Numbered from the stretch's first letter, positions 34,201 to 49,200 are shown. The stretch is DNA of 51,605 bases from an uncultured Akkermansia sp. (GCA_947589345.1 CANQAC010000011.1:1-51605), one strand, 5' to 3'. Made by a program: numbers and translations. The notes: a model not told the origin generated them from the letters alone.

Positions 34201-37200
34201 TGGTGGTCGTATCGCCGACCAAGTGCCAAACCTTATTTTCACTGTTCGTGTTCCAAGCAAGGGCGGTCTCGCTCTCACTATCCCAGACGAGGTCGCCCTC
34301 GCTCTTCGTGAAGACGATCTGCCCCTGCTCATTCAGCTTAGCCTCCCAGAGATTGCCTGTCAGCCCGTCGATATTGAACTCCACGTTATCGACACTCAGC
34401 CCGCTGAGCGCAGACGTCCCCTGGAAGAGGTTATAGGTCACTTCACTGCCTCCCACGCTGTCCACGTAGGTCTGCACATCAGCCCAGGTCAGGTTGATGG
34501 TCAGGGTGCCGGTGCCGGCCTTCCAACCGGCGCTGCTGCCGATGCCGAAGTGCGTGCCGTCTTCCGACGCGACCTTCACATCCAGGCTCGCAGCTCCGTC
34601 CCCCCACCCGAAGCTCCCCACGTTGAGCGTCTGCCCGCCTGTCACCAGGTGTCCGCCACCCGCCAGCGTCAGGCTGCTCAACGAACCGGTCACGCTGACC
34701 AGCTCCAACGTGCCTCCCACGTTCAGAACGCGGCTGCCGGCACTCCCCAGCGACAAGGTGTCCAGCTTCACGTTCGACCCGCTCGCGATGTCCAACGTGC
34801 CGTAAGTCAGCTTCACCGTGCTCTTTACCTCCAGGGCTGCATCGGCCGCCCCGCCCTTCAGCTCCAAGGTCGCACCCGCACCACTGCTCCCATCCGCAAT
34901 GGTGATGTCTTTGCCTGCGTCCTGGCCATAGGTCCCGCTCAGCGTCAATGTGCCGTCGGTCACCGTCACCGCACCGCTCACCGTGCCGCTCAGCGTCTGC
35001 TTGCCGCTGCCCGTCTTCGTGATGCTCACGCTGCCCTCCACCGTGCCCTTGTACTCCGCACCCTCCTCAGTCCCGTCGCCCTTCAGGGTGAGTTCGTAAG
35101 TCCCCTCCTCCACGGCCTTGATCGTTCCGCCGGTCTCACCCGTCAAAGCCCCGATACGGCCCTCCTTGCTACTCGTGCTGCCCAGCGTCAACGTACCGCT
35201 ACCGCCCACCTCAATCGTCCCGTCCGCAAATGTACCATCCACCCCCGACACCGTGACCGCACCCTGCACGCTCAGTGTGCCGTCCGAGGAGCCGCCCTTC
35301 AAGCTCGTGATCGAGCCATTGTTCACCACGAGAGAACCGCCCGTCACCGTCGCGCTCTTAAGATCCACCTTATCCGCGCCGCCGCTCAAGGTCAGCTCAC
35401 CCTTCGTCACCGTCAGATTGCCCCCGACCTTGCCGGAAAGCGTTTGCTTGTAGTTATCGGCTGTTCCGCTGAACGTGACATCGCCGTCAAAGGTGCCGCC
35501 GAAGTCGTAAACTTTGTCTGTACCGCCGGTGAGGACGATCTTACCTCCCTTCTCCGTCTTGAAGGTTCCGGACGTACCGTTCAACCCGCCCAAATTCAGC
35601 GTGCCGGACTGCACATCCACGACGCCCGTACCCGTATCGCCGAACTCCAGCGTGGTGATCTCCATCGTGGTCACGGAACCACCCACCGCCAGTTCCAGCG
35701 TGCCGCCGTCGTTCACGATGGCATGACCGATCGTGCGCTTGCTTGCAGTCCCCGAAGAGGTGATCTTCAGCGTAGCATCCTCCTCCACCTGGAAGACCGC
35801 ATAACCATTCGTCGTGCCGGTGAACTCGAGCTTCCCGCTCGTCACATCCAGCGTGACTTTGTTGTTCAACGTCGCCTCAAATGCCGTATACCCATCCCCT
35901 TCACTGGTCCCGGCAAACATCAACGTGCCGCCCTTCTCCGTACTCTCTCCCTGGAAGATGCCGATCTCCGAGTTCTGGCTGTCACTATCATAACCTGTCA
36001 GACTTCCGGTGAACGTCAGGTCGGCGCCCTCATTCAGCTGGATAACGCCCGTGTCCACGAGGGTGATATCGCCGTCCACCTTGTTGCCTTTTACCTGGAG
36101 GATCAACGTGCCTTTTGCACCCAGCTTGCCGCCCACCGTCAAATTGTCGGAGTGCATCTCCCCGGTGATGGTCAACTCGCCGCCGGCATCCACCAGCAGC
36201 GTGCCGTTGGTTGCAGCCCCCTCCTTCGAACCAAAGCCGCCGATGGTCTGCTTGGCGGCACGCACCTCCAAGTTGATCTTATCGCCGATCGTCCCTGACC
36301 ACTTAAGATCCGTCCCGCTACCCGGTCCGAAGAGCGTGAGCGTCACCATCTTGCCCCCTGCCGTCACGCTGTCGTTCGCTTGGATGCTGCCGCCGTTACC
36401 CGTCAAGGCCGCCAAGGTCATCGCTTCCACATTCAAGTCCACAATTCCCCCCGCTATATCGAGCGTGACGCGTCCCTGCTGGAGACTGTCGTTCGAATAT
36501 GTCGGCATGCCCACGCCGAGGGTCAATGTCCCCTCCCCCTCCTTCTTCACGGTGATGATGTCCCCGTCCTCAGTCGTTCCGACGATGCTGACATCCGTAC
36601 CCGTCGCCACATCGACATTCCCCGTGAAGGTGAAGTCCTCCACCAGCTCAAGACTGCTGTTCTGTGGCACACCTGGTTCTGCGTCGCCGATCGTGTACTG
36701 ACCGCCGAGCACGATCTTCCCGCTCCCGGCGTCCACCCCGCTCAGACCGGTCAACGCCCCCTGCAGGTTCAGGGTACCCGCGCCGGAGAGAGTCAGCTTG
36801 TTCGGGGCTTTATCTTCATCGTCCTTGTACAGGGACACGCCGGTGATGGTCGCGGTTCCGGCAGAGCCGTCCGCCTTCGAGCCCACAGTGATCGTGCTGT
36901 TCTGCCCGAGAATCACGCCGCCTGCCACGTTTTCTCCATCGTCCACCTGCAGCGCGGCGCCACTCAGGATGAGCATCGCACTCAGATTCTTCGCCCCGTC
37001 GTCGTACTCGAAGGTTCCGCCCGAGAGCAGTACATAGCCGTCCCACTCCGACCCGGAGCCAAGAACTTCGCCCAGCTTGAAGGTTTGACCCTCCAACGTG
37101 CCAAAATCCAAAACCAGTTGACCCTTGACCTGATCATCTTTCTTGTACGCGTGCAACTTCAATCCGTCGCCCAGCAGACCCGTACGCTTCAGGGTCAGCG

Positions 37201-40200
37201 TGCCCCTCACCAGGATGTTAGGTGTGTGACCTGAGTCATCGCCGGCATCTGTGGTCCCCTTCACCACCAAATTGCCACTGCCGTCCAAGGTCAGGTTTTC
37301 ACCCTCATCAATCGTGAGGGCCTCCTGGACCGTGAAGGTTCCCGTCATATCCAGCGTGAGGTTGCCCACCATGTCCAGTCTTCCCACGGCGCCGCCGTCC
37401 GTCAGCGTCAGGGTTCCGCCCGCCGCGAGGGTGCCGGTGCCCGATCCGTCAACAGCGTCCGAATTCAAGCTGCTCAACGTGCCGCCAGCCGTGAGGGTGA
37501 GCGTCGCTCCGTCCGCGATGGTCACTGCCGCCGACGCGCCGAGCTCCTGCGTGATCTCCAGCTTGCCATCCTCCACCTTCAACGTGCCGCCGGAGAAGGT
37601 GTTGACGGTGAACTTCTTTGTTTCCTGCGGACTACCCTCCTCATTCGTGTAGGTGCCGTTGTAGGTCAGGCTGCTGCCGATGGAACCCGCGAACGAGCCG
37701 CCCTGGCTGTCATTCAAGGTGAGGGTGCCGCCCGTGATACTTGCCGTCGCATCACCGCCCGCAAGTCCGTACACGGTGTTAGTCCCCGTACCAAGGGTCA
37801 AACTCCCCGCATTCAGGGTCAATCCCGGTCCTTCGCCTTCTTGGCTACCGAGGGTTACCCCGCCGGTCAGCGAGTGAGTCCCATTGCTCACGGTCAAGCT
37901 ATCCAAGGTCACCGACCCACTGAAGTTGCTCTGTAAATTATGTGCCGAATCTTCCCCACCGGTGAGGGTCAAACTCTGTCCTGCTTCTCCAAAACTCTTC
38001 GCATTCCCCGTCAAGCTGCCAATGCTCAGCTCGTTCGTCCAGTCCACACTCGCCCCCTCTGCGATGCTCAGTTGTGCCTGAATCTCCGCACCGCTGCCGC
38101 TGAAGCTCAGACTGGACGAACTCCTCAGCGTCACGTTGCCGGTGATGACATTGCTCGTCTTTCCCGCCAAATCAAGGGTGCCGTTCAAGTCCAACGTCCC
38201 GGTAATCTCCACGTTGTCCACCGTGTCGGCGGACCCCAGCGTCAGGGTCGCGCCGCTGCTCACAGTCAAGTTCCCTCCTCCGGTGAGAGTCAGCTTCTTG
38301 TCGTCTGCTTGACCACTGTTCGCCCCCGTGATGCTCAGGTGTCCGTCCGTCACGGTCAGTTTGCCGCCCGTGAACTTGCCGCTCAGGGTCAGGCTACTCT
38401 CCGCGTGAGTCCCCTCGTCGGTTCCCTTTCCGTTGTACTCAAAGGCACTGCTGATGTCGCCGCCGAAGGTCTGCCCAACCGTGCTGTCGGTCTCCACCTT
38501 CAGCGTGCCGTCCGAAATCGTGCCGCCCGCACCGCTCAAGCTCTCCGTCATCAGCGTCCCGGTAATCGCCAGGTTGCCGCCGCTCATATCAACGCCCTTG
38601 ACGTCGCCGCCCGCCCCCAGCGTGGCTGTGCCGTCAGTCACGGACAGCGTACCGGTGTACGCTCCGTCCGTCGCGCCCTTGTCGAGCTTCTGCGTGAAGT
38701 TCACCGTGCCGCCCGCCACGGTCAAATCACCGCCGCCCTTCACCGCGCCGGAGAAAGTCACCGTGCCCGCGTTGAAGCTCGCGCTGCTGTCTTGGTTGAC
38801 GGTCAAGGCGCCGCTCACGGTCAAATTCTTACTCGCGCCGACGAAGCTGTAGTCGCCGGTCTTATCCGCCGTACCCACGGTCATGTTCTCCACCTGAGTG
38901 CCATCAGCGAGCGTGAGCGTCACGGTAATGACTCCATCCCCATCCTGTTCCGACCCGGCAAAGGTCACGGAATCGTGGCCATCGTTCACGAAGGCCAGCT
39001 TCACATCCTTGTTCTGATTGTCCTTGGCATCCCATTCCACCTCCGTGGCATCCCAGCCAAAATCACCGCCTGTCCAAGTCAACTCGCCGGCAATGGTGGT
39101 CACATCCAGCTTGCCCTCCGCCGTCAGCACGATCTGCGTGCGCGCGCCCAGCCCAATTTCCGTTCCATCCTTCCCGAACACCTCGAAGTCGATGCGGTTG
39201 CGCAAGTCGTCCGCCAGATTGAGCGGCCCGCTGCCTATCGCCCCGAAGAGCTGGTAGTCATCCAGTTTGCTCACATCCGTGAAGCCCTCGCCGCTCACGT
39301 TCAGCTTGATGGTCAGCCGCGCGTCATTCTTCCCGGCGATGGACAGCGCGTCGTCGCTCCCCAACAGAATCTTTGCGCCGGGACTCACAGCGTCATCAGC
39401 CCAGGTCAGCCCGATGCCCAACTCCTTCGCCGTCAGAGAGGTTTTCACCTGCAAGGTTCCGCCGTTCAGGGTCAGCGCATACGACGAGGCGTCCACCGTC
39501 TTGATCACGCCGGTCCCGGCGTTGGTGATGGTCAGGGCGCCCGTGAGCGTCAACGTCGCGGCGGCGGCGTCTGAAGTTCCCGTACTCGTCAAGCTCGCAA
39601 TAGTTCCCTGCGCCTCCAGCGTGCCGCCGTTCAGCTTCACCGTCGTCTTATTAGACAAGGCTGTTCCAACCGTCAACTTGCCCTGCTGCACCGTGAGTTC
39701 ACTGCCGGTGAACGTCCCGTTCAGCCCGAATGTGCCTTCAGCCCCTGCCGCATTGTAGGTAAATTTCGTGGCAATATCCCCGCCGAACGTCCCGGTGGTT
39801 GCCGTCAGTTCCAGCGTGCCGGTGCCTTTGATGCTGCCGGCCGTACCGCTCAGGTCGCCTGCGGTCACGGTGTTCGTGTTAATCGTCAACTCGGTGCCGG
39901 ATGCTAAACTGAAACTTCCCACGCTGCCGCCGGTCAGGGTCAGCTTGCCGGAGCCCGTCAGCGTCGCCGCGCCTTGAATCGTACCGGCGCTCCCCGAGAA
40001 CACCAAGCTGCCGCCGCTCACGCTCACGGACTGCAATGTTCCGAAGTCACTCGCCGAGAACTCCTGCGTTCCCGTGCCTTCTTTTTGCAGTTTAAGCGCC
40101 AAGAGATCGACGCTGTTAGCGTTTTGAACACTAAATGAGGCCTTCGATGATTTAACATCTTCAGCGGTCGCGTCATCGTAGTGAATGATGAGGGTTGTGT

Positions 40201-43200
40201 CATTACCACTGGCCCCACTGTAGTTCTCTATAGTGCCTCCCTCTCCCTCGATATAGTTAAGAGTCAGCGCTTTATCTGCCTCAGATCCAACGATCAATGT
40301 GCTATCTTCGCTCAGTTGCACCGCCCATTTTTCAAATGGTTTTGCAGATGCTGTGTCTTCCGGGTCCAAAGGTCTAATCCACAGTGTGCCTTTTTTGATG
40401 TCAAACACGCCACCCAGGAGACCTGTGATTTGGCACGTGCTTTCAACCGTTAATCGAGTTGTTGCCTCGCTTCCTGAGAAAGTGAGCGTCTGTCCTCCGC
40501 CGTTCAGATTGCCATAAAGGTTGATAGCCTGATCGGTACTGATCTCGCTATCACCCTCGAGTTGGATATTCCAGCTGATATCCGTATAATCGCTCAGATC
40601 AAAGGTTAACTTGCCGGGGTTTTCTTCACCAGACGTGCCGAGGTGAATTGTGCCCTGCCACTGGTTATTTGTGTGACTCTCGGCCACAGAGAACAAGCCG
40701 CCATTGGTAGTCTTCAACTCCGCCCCACCGGCGATCCACAGATTATCCACACTGTCGATGTATTGACGGTGAGAATTGAATTCAATCGTTGTGCCCTTCG
40801 CTATTTTGAGGTTAGCAAGGGTATTCGTCCGCCCATCCCAATTAGCCTTCGCCGTACCCTGTGCATCATTCTTCGCCAACAACTTCTCCAGCAAAGCGCC
40901 CACATTCCCAGCGGATGAACCCAAATCGAGGGTCAGGGAACCCTTGCCCGACACAATCCCCTCTGCCCACGAGCTTGCATTCTGCACCACAAGCTCGGAG
41001 GTCTCATCCAGCGTGACCGCGCCGAGACTCTTCGTCCCGCTGCTGCTCACCGTGAGCGTCGCGCCGTCGGTGATGCTCAACCCCTGCCCCGTGAAATTAT
41101 TGTCGGAGCCGCCAAAGGTCACGTCCACGGGTCCGGTGATCGCCATGACGCCTGTCCAAGTGACAGCCTCTACATCATCCAGCGTCACGGTTCCGCGTTT
41201 ATCCCCGGGCGACGTGCCTTCGATGCCGCCCAAGGCCAAACTGTTCAACGGACCGGTCGCGATGGCGGATGCGATATCGAAGAAAGAGCCCTCCCCGACT
41301 TTAAGTAACTTGAGGGTCACATCCGCCCCGGCAGTTTCCTTCAGGGTGACCGAAGCGCCGTCGGCCACGGTAAAGGCGCCGGTTGCCTCAAAATTGCCAC
41401 CCAACCCCAAGGTGTAGTCACTGGTCTTCAGGGTCACATTCTCCGCTTTCGTATTCCCTGCCACCCTCACCTCCACGGTCTCCGCCGAGCTGTTGAGCGT
41501 CACGTTGTCGCCGTTGTGGAATGCCAAGGTGTTGCCGCCGTTGTTGTAATTGTCATCGTTATCCCACACCAAGTTCGACCAGATCAGCCTGATTCCAGCG
41601 CCGTCGGCGCCGCCGTTCCAGTAAAGATCCTGCTGATCGAGTTTATCGATGCCCAAATGCCCGTACTTATCAATGACGAGTTTTTCACCGTCCTCTATCA
41701 TCCCGTCCACGACCACGTGTTTCAGGAATGCGGTGAATGCGCCCTCGCTGTACGAGAAGTCAGTCCACTCCGAGATATCCAGGAAGGTGATGTGCGATTC
41801 CCCGACTTTCAAGTTCTCCCAATTCGTAATGTGAATCTTGAAGTCGTTAAGTTCCGCCAGCGCATTCATCTGCGCATGGGTCATCTTCAGCGCGTAATTT
41901 CCCGCATTCGAAACCGTTCCCTGCGTAATGCCACGACCGGTGGCCGATATGATCAGGGAAGAGCCGCCCGCCGCATTTGTCCCCAACATGTCGGTAGTCA
42001 GGGCTGTGGTGTACCCCGAAATATCCAGGAAGCCGTACGTCTTCGTGCCGCCGGAATTGGTATCATAGCCCGCCAGCGTCAATCCGTTCAGCACCAGCTG
42101 GCCGGTCCCGGACACCACCAAGCCGCCCTGCAGCGTGGCTCCCGACTCAAAGGTGATGTTGGCGCCGCTCACGCTGCCACCGCTCGATACGGCGGCGAGA
42201 TTCAGCGTGCCATTCACCGTCAAGCTGCCGCCGGTCACACTCAGCGAGCTGTCCGCCCCGAAGGTGACGTTCTTCAGCGTCAAGGTTCCCGCGCTGGTCA
42301 CGCCCTTGCTGAAGGTCATCGCGCTATCCCCTCCCAAGGTCACCGTTGCGCTTCCTGCCACATCCACCGCCGCGTCGCCTTCCGCGTTGTCCCAGGTCCA
42401 TGTACCGCCATTCACGGTTACTTGAGCAGCGGAGATGGTTCCCTTGTACTCACCCGAAGCGGCGGAAAGTACCAAGCTGCCCGACCCCTTCACGTCGCCC
42501 GCTTCACCGGTCAAGCTCGTGAAGCCGTACGCCCCGCTCTCGAGGGTCAGGATGCCGTTAGCGCCCATCGTCACCGCGCCGCCGATGACAGTGGCACCGT
42601 CCGTTCCGCCCGCGAAGCCGAGGTTCAACCCGCCGTTCAGGGTGATGGCGCCCAAGGTGCCCGTCAACTCCTTCACGACAATCTCGCCGGTGTTGTCTCC
42701 GCTGCCGATGGTAAGGTTTTGCGAGTTCGCGTCCAGTTTGTCGATGGTGCCGGTTGTACTCGCCTTCGCCGTGATGGTGGTCGCCCCGTCCAGAATGACC
42801 TCGCGTCCCACTTGCGCCGTCTCTCCGAAGTGCAATACGCCGTTGTTGCCCACGCCACCGCCGATCAGATGCAGGGTCTTGTCCGTGCCTTCCTTCAGCG
42901 AGTTCACGCCCCCAGTCTGGATGGCCAGACTCACGTTCTCACCCGCATACAAATTCGTGACGTTCTCGAGATCTCTCGAAGTGTCTGACACGAGGTTGAA
43001 TTGCACCCCGGAACTCCCTGCTCCCCCCGCCACCGATGCCGCCGTTAACTTCAAGCTTCCGATGCCCGTGCTGCCGAGAAGCTCTTTGAGGTGTTCCCCG
43101 AGAGTGTACGCCGTACTGTCCTGCGCCATCTCGAGGGTCAGCGTGCCGCTGCCATGCACCTTGTCCGTCCCGAGATTCCACGTCTGATTGGACGTGTTCC

Positions 43201-46200
43201 CGTGTGTACCCCCCGCCTTCACGACCAATTCGCTGCCGCTGTTCACCACGATGCCGCCATTCACGATGTACGTGTTGGCCCCATCCATGGTCAGCGTCGC
43301 ATTTGTATTGGCACTAGTGTCGCCGAGCGTAATCGCTCCATCCACGGTCAGCGAGCTGCCGCCGTCCGCGTCGCGATCCATCGTCCACTCCCACGTGCCT
43401 TGCTTCACCGTCACGTTGTTCGCCTCAACATTCCCGCTGACGGTGATGGTTTCCTTCACGCCGTTTGAATTATCGAACAAGGCATTGTCCATCACGCCAA
43501 AGGCTACGTCGGCACTCGATGCGTCCGGCTTCCAGTTGGTGTCACTAGCACTCCACACGTCCGTGTCCCCATCAACATCCCAGGTCAGCTCCCGACTAGC
43601 GACTTTGATGCTCAGTTTACCTGTGTTGCTATCCAGCACGTAGCTCCAGTTGTCGTGGTTCGCAATCGTGCCGAGAGCATCCTGCACAGCCGCGATGAAT
43701 TCATCGCCCAACGTCACGCCTTCACCGAGCTTAAACAGCTGGTACGACCAGTTGTAGTCGTCCACCGGAGCTCCGGTCAACGAGATCTGCAAACCGGAAG
43801 CAATTGCGCCTGCGTCGAGCGACGCGTTCAGGTTGATCGCTCCGCTGTTTTTCACGGTGTCGGCACTCATGGTGATGGTCAATGTGCCACTGGTCGACAC
43901 CGTCAGTTTCGCTCCCTCGCCCAGGGTCAACGCCCCCGCCGCGTTCACCGTGGCGCCGCCCGTCACATCCAACGTCCCGTTCACGGTCAACCCGCCGGTA
44001 ATCGTCGCGCCGCTCAACTTCCAGTTGCCGCCCTCAAACTTCACATCCGCGCCCGTGCCAATCGTTCCCTCGAACGTCGCGGCGTCAGCAGCCTTCTCTG
44101 CACCGTTGATCGTCACCGTCCCGCCCGCGCCAATCGTTCCTGACCCGCTCACGCCTCCTAGCGTCAGACCGGTCGTATCCGTCGCCAACACAACATGCTC
44201 ACCCAAATTAACCGTCACCTCGTGCTTCACCTCCGTGCCACCGGTAGCATCCGACAAGGTTACGGTCAGATCTTTATCATCACTTCCCCCCGTTGCCAGC
44301 AACGACAGCACGCCTGTCCCGCTCACCGCGGTCTTCAGGTTCGAACCAACAGTCACAGCCGTAGAGCCAAGCTCGATGGTACCGCCGCCGGCTTCCACCG
44401 TAAGCCCACCTTTCATCTCATTCTCCACGCCTGTCAGCAAAGTCACTTGCCCACCATCCAGGATGAAACCGCCGGAATATTCGAACCCTTCGTTCCCCAG
44501 GTACTTGCCCAGTGTCAGGATCGCGCTGCTGTCAATGGTCAATGACCCCGCGCCGGTGAAAGTGCTTGTGGCTCCCAGCGTCAGGTTCAAATTCGTGATC
44601 GACATCGCGCCCGCAAGGTCGAGCGAACTCAGGCTCGCCTCACTCGCACCCCCGTTTTCCACGGTCCCCTTCACCGTCAAACTTGTCACGTCCTCCCCCA
44701 CCTCGAGATTCCGCTTCACAGTGTCGCTCAGCTCGCCATCCGTCGCCAGCGTGAAATCACCGCCCTTCGTTATCGTCAACGTGCCCTGCTTGAAGGTCAC
44801 CGTCGTGTTGCTCGTCTCCGTCCCTAGCGTCCCGACGCTCAAGGTTCCCGTCGCATCCACTTCCACCGCACTCCCCGTCACCTTCCCCACCGTCTGCTCT
44901 CCCGCGCCCTCGTACGTCAAATTCGCACTCACCTCCCCCGCAAAATCCGCAGTCTCCGCCGTCTGCAGCTCCAGCGTCCCGGTACCTGTGACTTTACCCG
45001 TCCCGGCACTCGATGTCGTCCTGTCACTCAGGCTACCTGCGGTGTACGTGCCGCTGTTTTGTGGAGTGCTGCTCGACGTGCCACAGTTCAACGTCAGGGT
45101 CGTTCCATCGCTCAGCACAAAACTATCCACACTCCCGCCGTTGCCGGTTTCATCCTGAAGCGTGATGCCGCCTCCATTCAGCGTCACCGTCCCCGCCGTA
45201 AATCCTCCCTTGAAGGTCTGCACCCCCGTGCTTTCCTTGATGATGTCGAGTTTCGTCCCGTTGGTTGTCGCTACTACGTCGGCTGATGTTTCGTGATTCT
45301 CCTCATCGGAAAGTGTCAGCGTAACTGCTTTCTCATTGCCGTCTGTACTATAGCCTCCCTTAATTGTTCCTTCTCCTCCCTCCAAACCGCGCAGGGTGAA
45401 AGCGCTAGCTGAAGCGCCAGCACCACCACTTCCGCTCTTGCTCAAACGCAGCTCGCCGCCACTGAGCTGAAAGACAACGTTGCTCAACTGCTCGGCGCCC
45501 GTGGTAAGGGTTATACTGCCCTCCTTTATATCCAGCGCTTTCACGTTCTCCGTCACAGACCCCGTAAGACAGAACTCGAGGTCACCTCCCCCCACCTTCG
45601 TGAATACGTACTCCGCTGCTCCATCTTCCCCGATCAGAGCATCAATCGTCCCTTGGAACCAAACGGAGATACTATTGCTGACACTTACAGCCGCATCCCC
45701 ATCGAGGACAATCTTCGTGTGATCGTTGACATCATTGCCGGCGCCGAAAACGAGAGCCGCGCCCACATCGCCAGACCCCGTCCCGGAAATGTGAACTGTG
45801 GTCTTGGTGTCTTCTGATCCAAAGATATCGCCCGTCAGTTCCAGAGTCGAGCCGCTCCCAATCGTCAGCTTGAATACATCCCTGAGCTTGGTCATCCCAG
45901 AGCCTGCGGTGAAATAACTATTTTTGAGGACAAGTTCTCCTAGATATTTCCCTCCGCTTGGCAAAATACCGTGAGCTTTTGAGAAGTCCTCTGGGGCGCC
46001 ACTCCCCGCTATCCCTGACAATACGATGGTTCCGGTACAGCCGGTAGCGGAATTTTCTTCGTCCATTTCCGCATCACCATAAACGATAGTGCTCCCGCCA
46101 TCAAGATTTCCTAACTGCTCCAAAATGAGCTGGGCTCCTTCGCCGAGATGGACAAACCCTAAACTTGTAAGCGTGCTAACTCCTTTCGTAACCGTCAATG

Positions 46201-49200
46201 AGGTATTAGCGCCCAACTCAATACCTGCCATCCCGGGGGTGTCTTTACTTCCCAATCCTATCGCTACCGTCCCGCCGGAGAGAGTCACTCTACCGCTCGT
46301 CAACGTCAGCCCGTTCTGTCCACCATTATCCAGCGTCAGTCCCCCGCCAAATTCCACCGTACCGCCATCCACGATGAGCTTCCCGGCGGTTACATTCACG
46401 TTGCTGTCAAAGGTCGTATCGGTGTGTACCGTCAGCACCTCCGTGATATCCAACGTCTGCGTGTCCGCCGCCTCGAAATTGTACTTCGCCTCGTCCGAGC
46501 CCCCGTCTTTGCCGATGGTCAGGCTCTTCATGCTCACCGTGCTGTCAGTCCCACCGTCCACGGTTACCGTGATAGCCTTCCCTGTCATCGTCCCCTCCAG
46601 GGACACACCCTGCCCCTCCACAAATTCATTCTCCGTTCCCCAACCTGTACCCGTCGTAGCGTCCTTAAAGTCCAAGCTGTCTTCTCCCGTCCACGTGAAG
46701 GACGGATCGTCGCCCCAGACGAGCTGCCCCAGACTATTCAATCTTAGATTCGTGTACCCTGCAGGATCTGCACCCGAAAACGCAACGAGTATCTTATCCT
46801 TGTAATCCGCTGACCAGCCATCCACAAGCGTGATCTGCCCGCTCGTCGCCCCACCCAGCAGCTGTGACGTGATCTGGATGGTCAGCGTGCCCTCTCCAGC
46901 AAAACTTAGCGGGTTGTCGTCGTCGGACGACAGACAGAGCTTGTATCCGCTCTCCCCGATGGCAGTGAAGGCAAGCGTGCTATCGCTGTTCAGAGTGACC
47001 GCGCCGCTCAGCGTGATGTCCCCGCCGGACGTCAAGACAACGCCAGACGTATCATTCCCCAGCACGAGAGCCGTCAACGACCCGGTGAGCCCCGCGCCCA
47101 AGGTGAGCGTTCCGGCCTCCACCTCCAACCTGCCGCCGCTGGCAGTCACCTGCTTCTTCAATTCAGTCGTCCCACCTTTGAGCGTGAGCGTGCCATTCAG
47201 CGTGGTTTCCTTCTCAACGGTGAGGCTCTTGCTCGAAACAGCCCAAGTAATCGTGCTGTCCTCGTTAATCTTGAGCTCGCCTGCCACGGTCATATTCGCA
47301 CCGCTATCCGTCGAAGTATTACTGCTAGTATCAACCTTGCCGAACTCCAGCTCACCCCCAGTGATCGTAACATTACCACCGAACGTGAGTGAAGCATTTT
47401 CTCCACCGCCGCCACCAATAATTTGCTTGCTCTTGCCGCTCTTGGTAAAATCCCCTGTGACCTCAAGACCGGCATTGTAGTTGTAGTTTGTGGAATCGTC
47501 TTCGTCGTCATTAGCAATCGTGAGATCTCCCGTGACAGTGAGCTTTTGCAAGTACTCAGTGATAGTGTCGTTGATCAGTCCCTTGGTGAGCGTCAAGTCC
47601 ATTTCCAACCCCACCGTGCCGCCTTGCACGCTCAAGGTACCTACCTTCACCCCGTCCTGCGCTGTTGATTTAAACGTGGATGCCACATTTTCATCATTAA
47701 AATTCAGCTTCGTAAGTCCGGCCGTACCCACGGTGAAATTCTCCACGGTGTTGCTGCCGGTGAAGAAGAGCTCGCCTCCATCTGCTTCCAACGCGCCATC
47801 AATATCCACACCCTCCATAAACGCCCACGGATGAGCGGCTTCAGCGGTTATGTGAGCTTTCACCGTGACGGTGCCCGCCGTGTGGAAATGACTAAACTTC
47901 TCGTCATTTTCTCCCGTGATATCCAGCGTACCATTGCCCTCGATCTTAACCGTTTCCTCATAACCTTTCACCCGGTCAAGACCACCTGTGAGTTTCAGCG
48001 TCGACTGGTCACCAATCGTAATCGTGCCGGAACCGACCTTCATCACCCCGGCAACCGTTGCGGTAGCTCCACCGGAAAGCTCCAACGATGGACCGTCCAA
48101 TTTCAGTCCGCCCTCGAATGTGTATGTCTGCGCCTCAGACAATGTCAATCCAGTACCCTTGAACACAAAGTCATGACTCAGTGTCCCGCCACCGGTCAAG
48201 GTCATGTTCCCTGTTGTCGAAATACCGTAGCCGACATCATCTCCAACTTTAACTTGCTGTCTTGCCTGGTCATCCGTAAAACTAAAGACACTCTCAACTT
48301 CTGCGAGAGAGTTAAGCTTGAAAGCTTGGGTTTCCTCATATTTGTACACGAGGTAAACATCGCCTACATTGTTGCTGTCAAGTTTCTTAATGGCGAACGA
48401 GCCGCTGTTTGTCTTATGAATCTCCTTATCGGAGAAGAGAAGATCCCCACCAAGGACAATTGAACACCCGCTACTCTTCTCACCCCATTCATTGATAAAT
48501 CCCTTGATTTCACCACCTTTTGCCAAGGTGAGTGTCTGCGTCTTGCCCTCGCTTCCCCAAAGTCCCACCGTCAGTCCTGAAGCATTCAGGTAACCCGCTA
48601 TCGTAACTGTAGCGCCATCGCGTAGAAGGAAGATCCCCTCTCCTGTCATATCGACGCCATCGATATCGGCGTCATTGGAACCGTGAACAGTGAGCGTTGT
48701 CCCGTTATAATCCAGCCCGTTGCTTGAGAGCGTCAGCTTCTGTCCGGCGCCAAGCTGCACTTCTCCGGTCACCAGCCCGTCAATTGTGCCTCCCTCATTC
48801 AGTGTCAGTGTTTTTCCCGTGGCAATGGCGACACCAATCCCCCCCGTCACATCCAGACTCTTCAACGTTCCACCTTCGTTTAATGTGAACGTTCGAGTGC
48901 CACTGCCTCCACCTGCAAGAGTTAAAATGTAACCCCCACCATCAATGCCCCCCACAGTGAGAGCAGAAGCCTTTATTAAAGCTATTTTCGCATCACCATG
49001 AAGGGTAAGTTTTCCCGTGGTGTTGATGGAGCTGCTTTCCAACGCCAGTACCGCTCCCCGAAGGGCATCGTTTGTACCATCACCAGTATCTTTCCACCCG
49101 CAAGTCCATGTCGTGGTGTCCAAGTGCAAGTCCGTGCCAATAGCGGTTGATTCGCCATAGTTCGCGCCGCTAAGCCACAGCTGTGCCGCGCCTCCCACGT

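Larger units (their letters stand above)
9660..46730 (-). repeat. About 15 serial passenger modules with Trp anchors
   Basis: Each module opens with a strand like LNTDGTLKY or LDSDGYLRL, then a Trp anchor and a second Trp some 8-20 residues on, then a VxFxxGDxVxF-like turn and DSLTVxSLxLG strands. Anchor positions are about 46695 (FTWTG), 43580 (LTWDV), 41618 (LYWNG), 39075 (LTWTG), 34284 (LVWDS), 31893 (LKWNG), 30090 (LKWDA), 28042 (LRWSK), 25128 (LTWTN), 23352 (LTWNG), 21522 (LVWTG), 19380 (LTWDN), 16303 (MTWDG), 12665 (variant DMAWGKG) and 9665 (WYWEGG). Spacing runs from about 1.8 to 4.8 kb. The pattern implies that a whole autotransporter-sized unit was duplicated many times. Confidence 0.75.

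Noticed and set aside
14561..39574. Other long plus-strand frames (e.g. 14561-16690, 19424-21610, 27146-29968, 32633-36298, 37940-39574)
   Set aside because: Same antisense register and composition; no recognisable protein family or signals.
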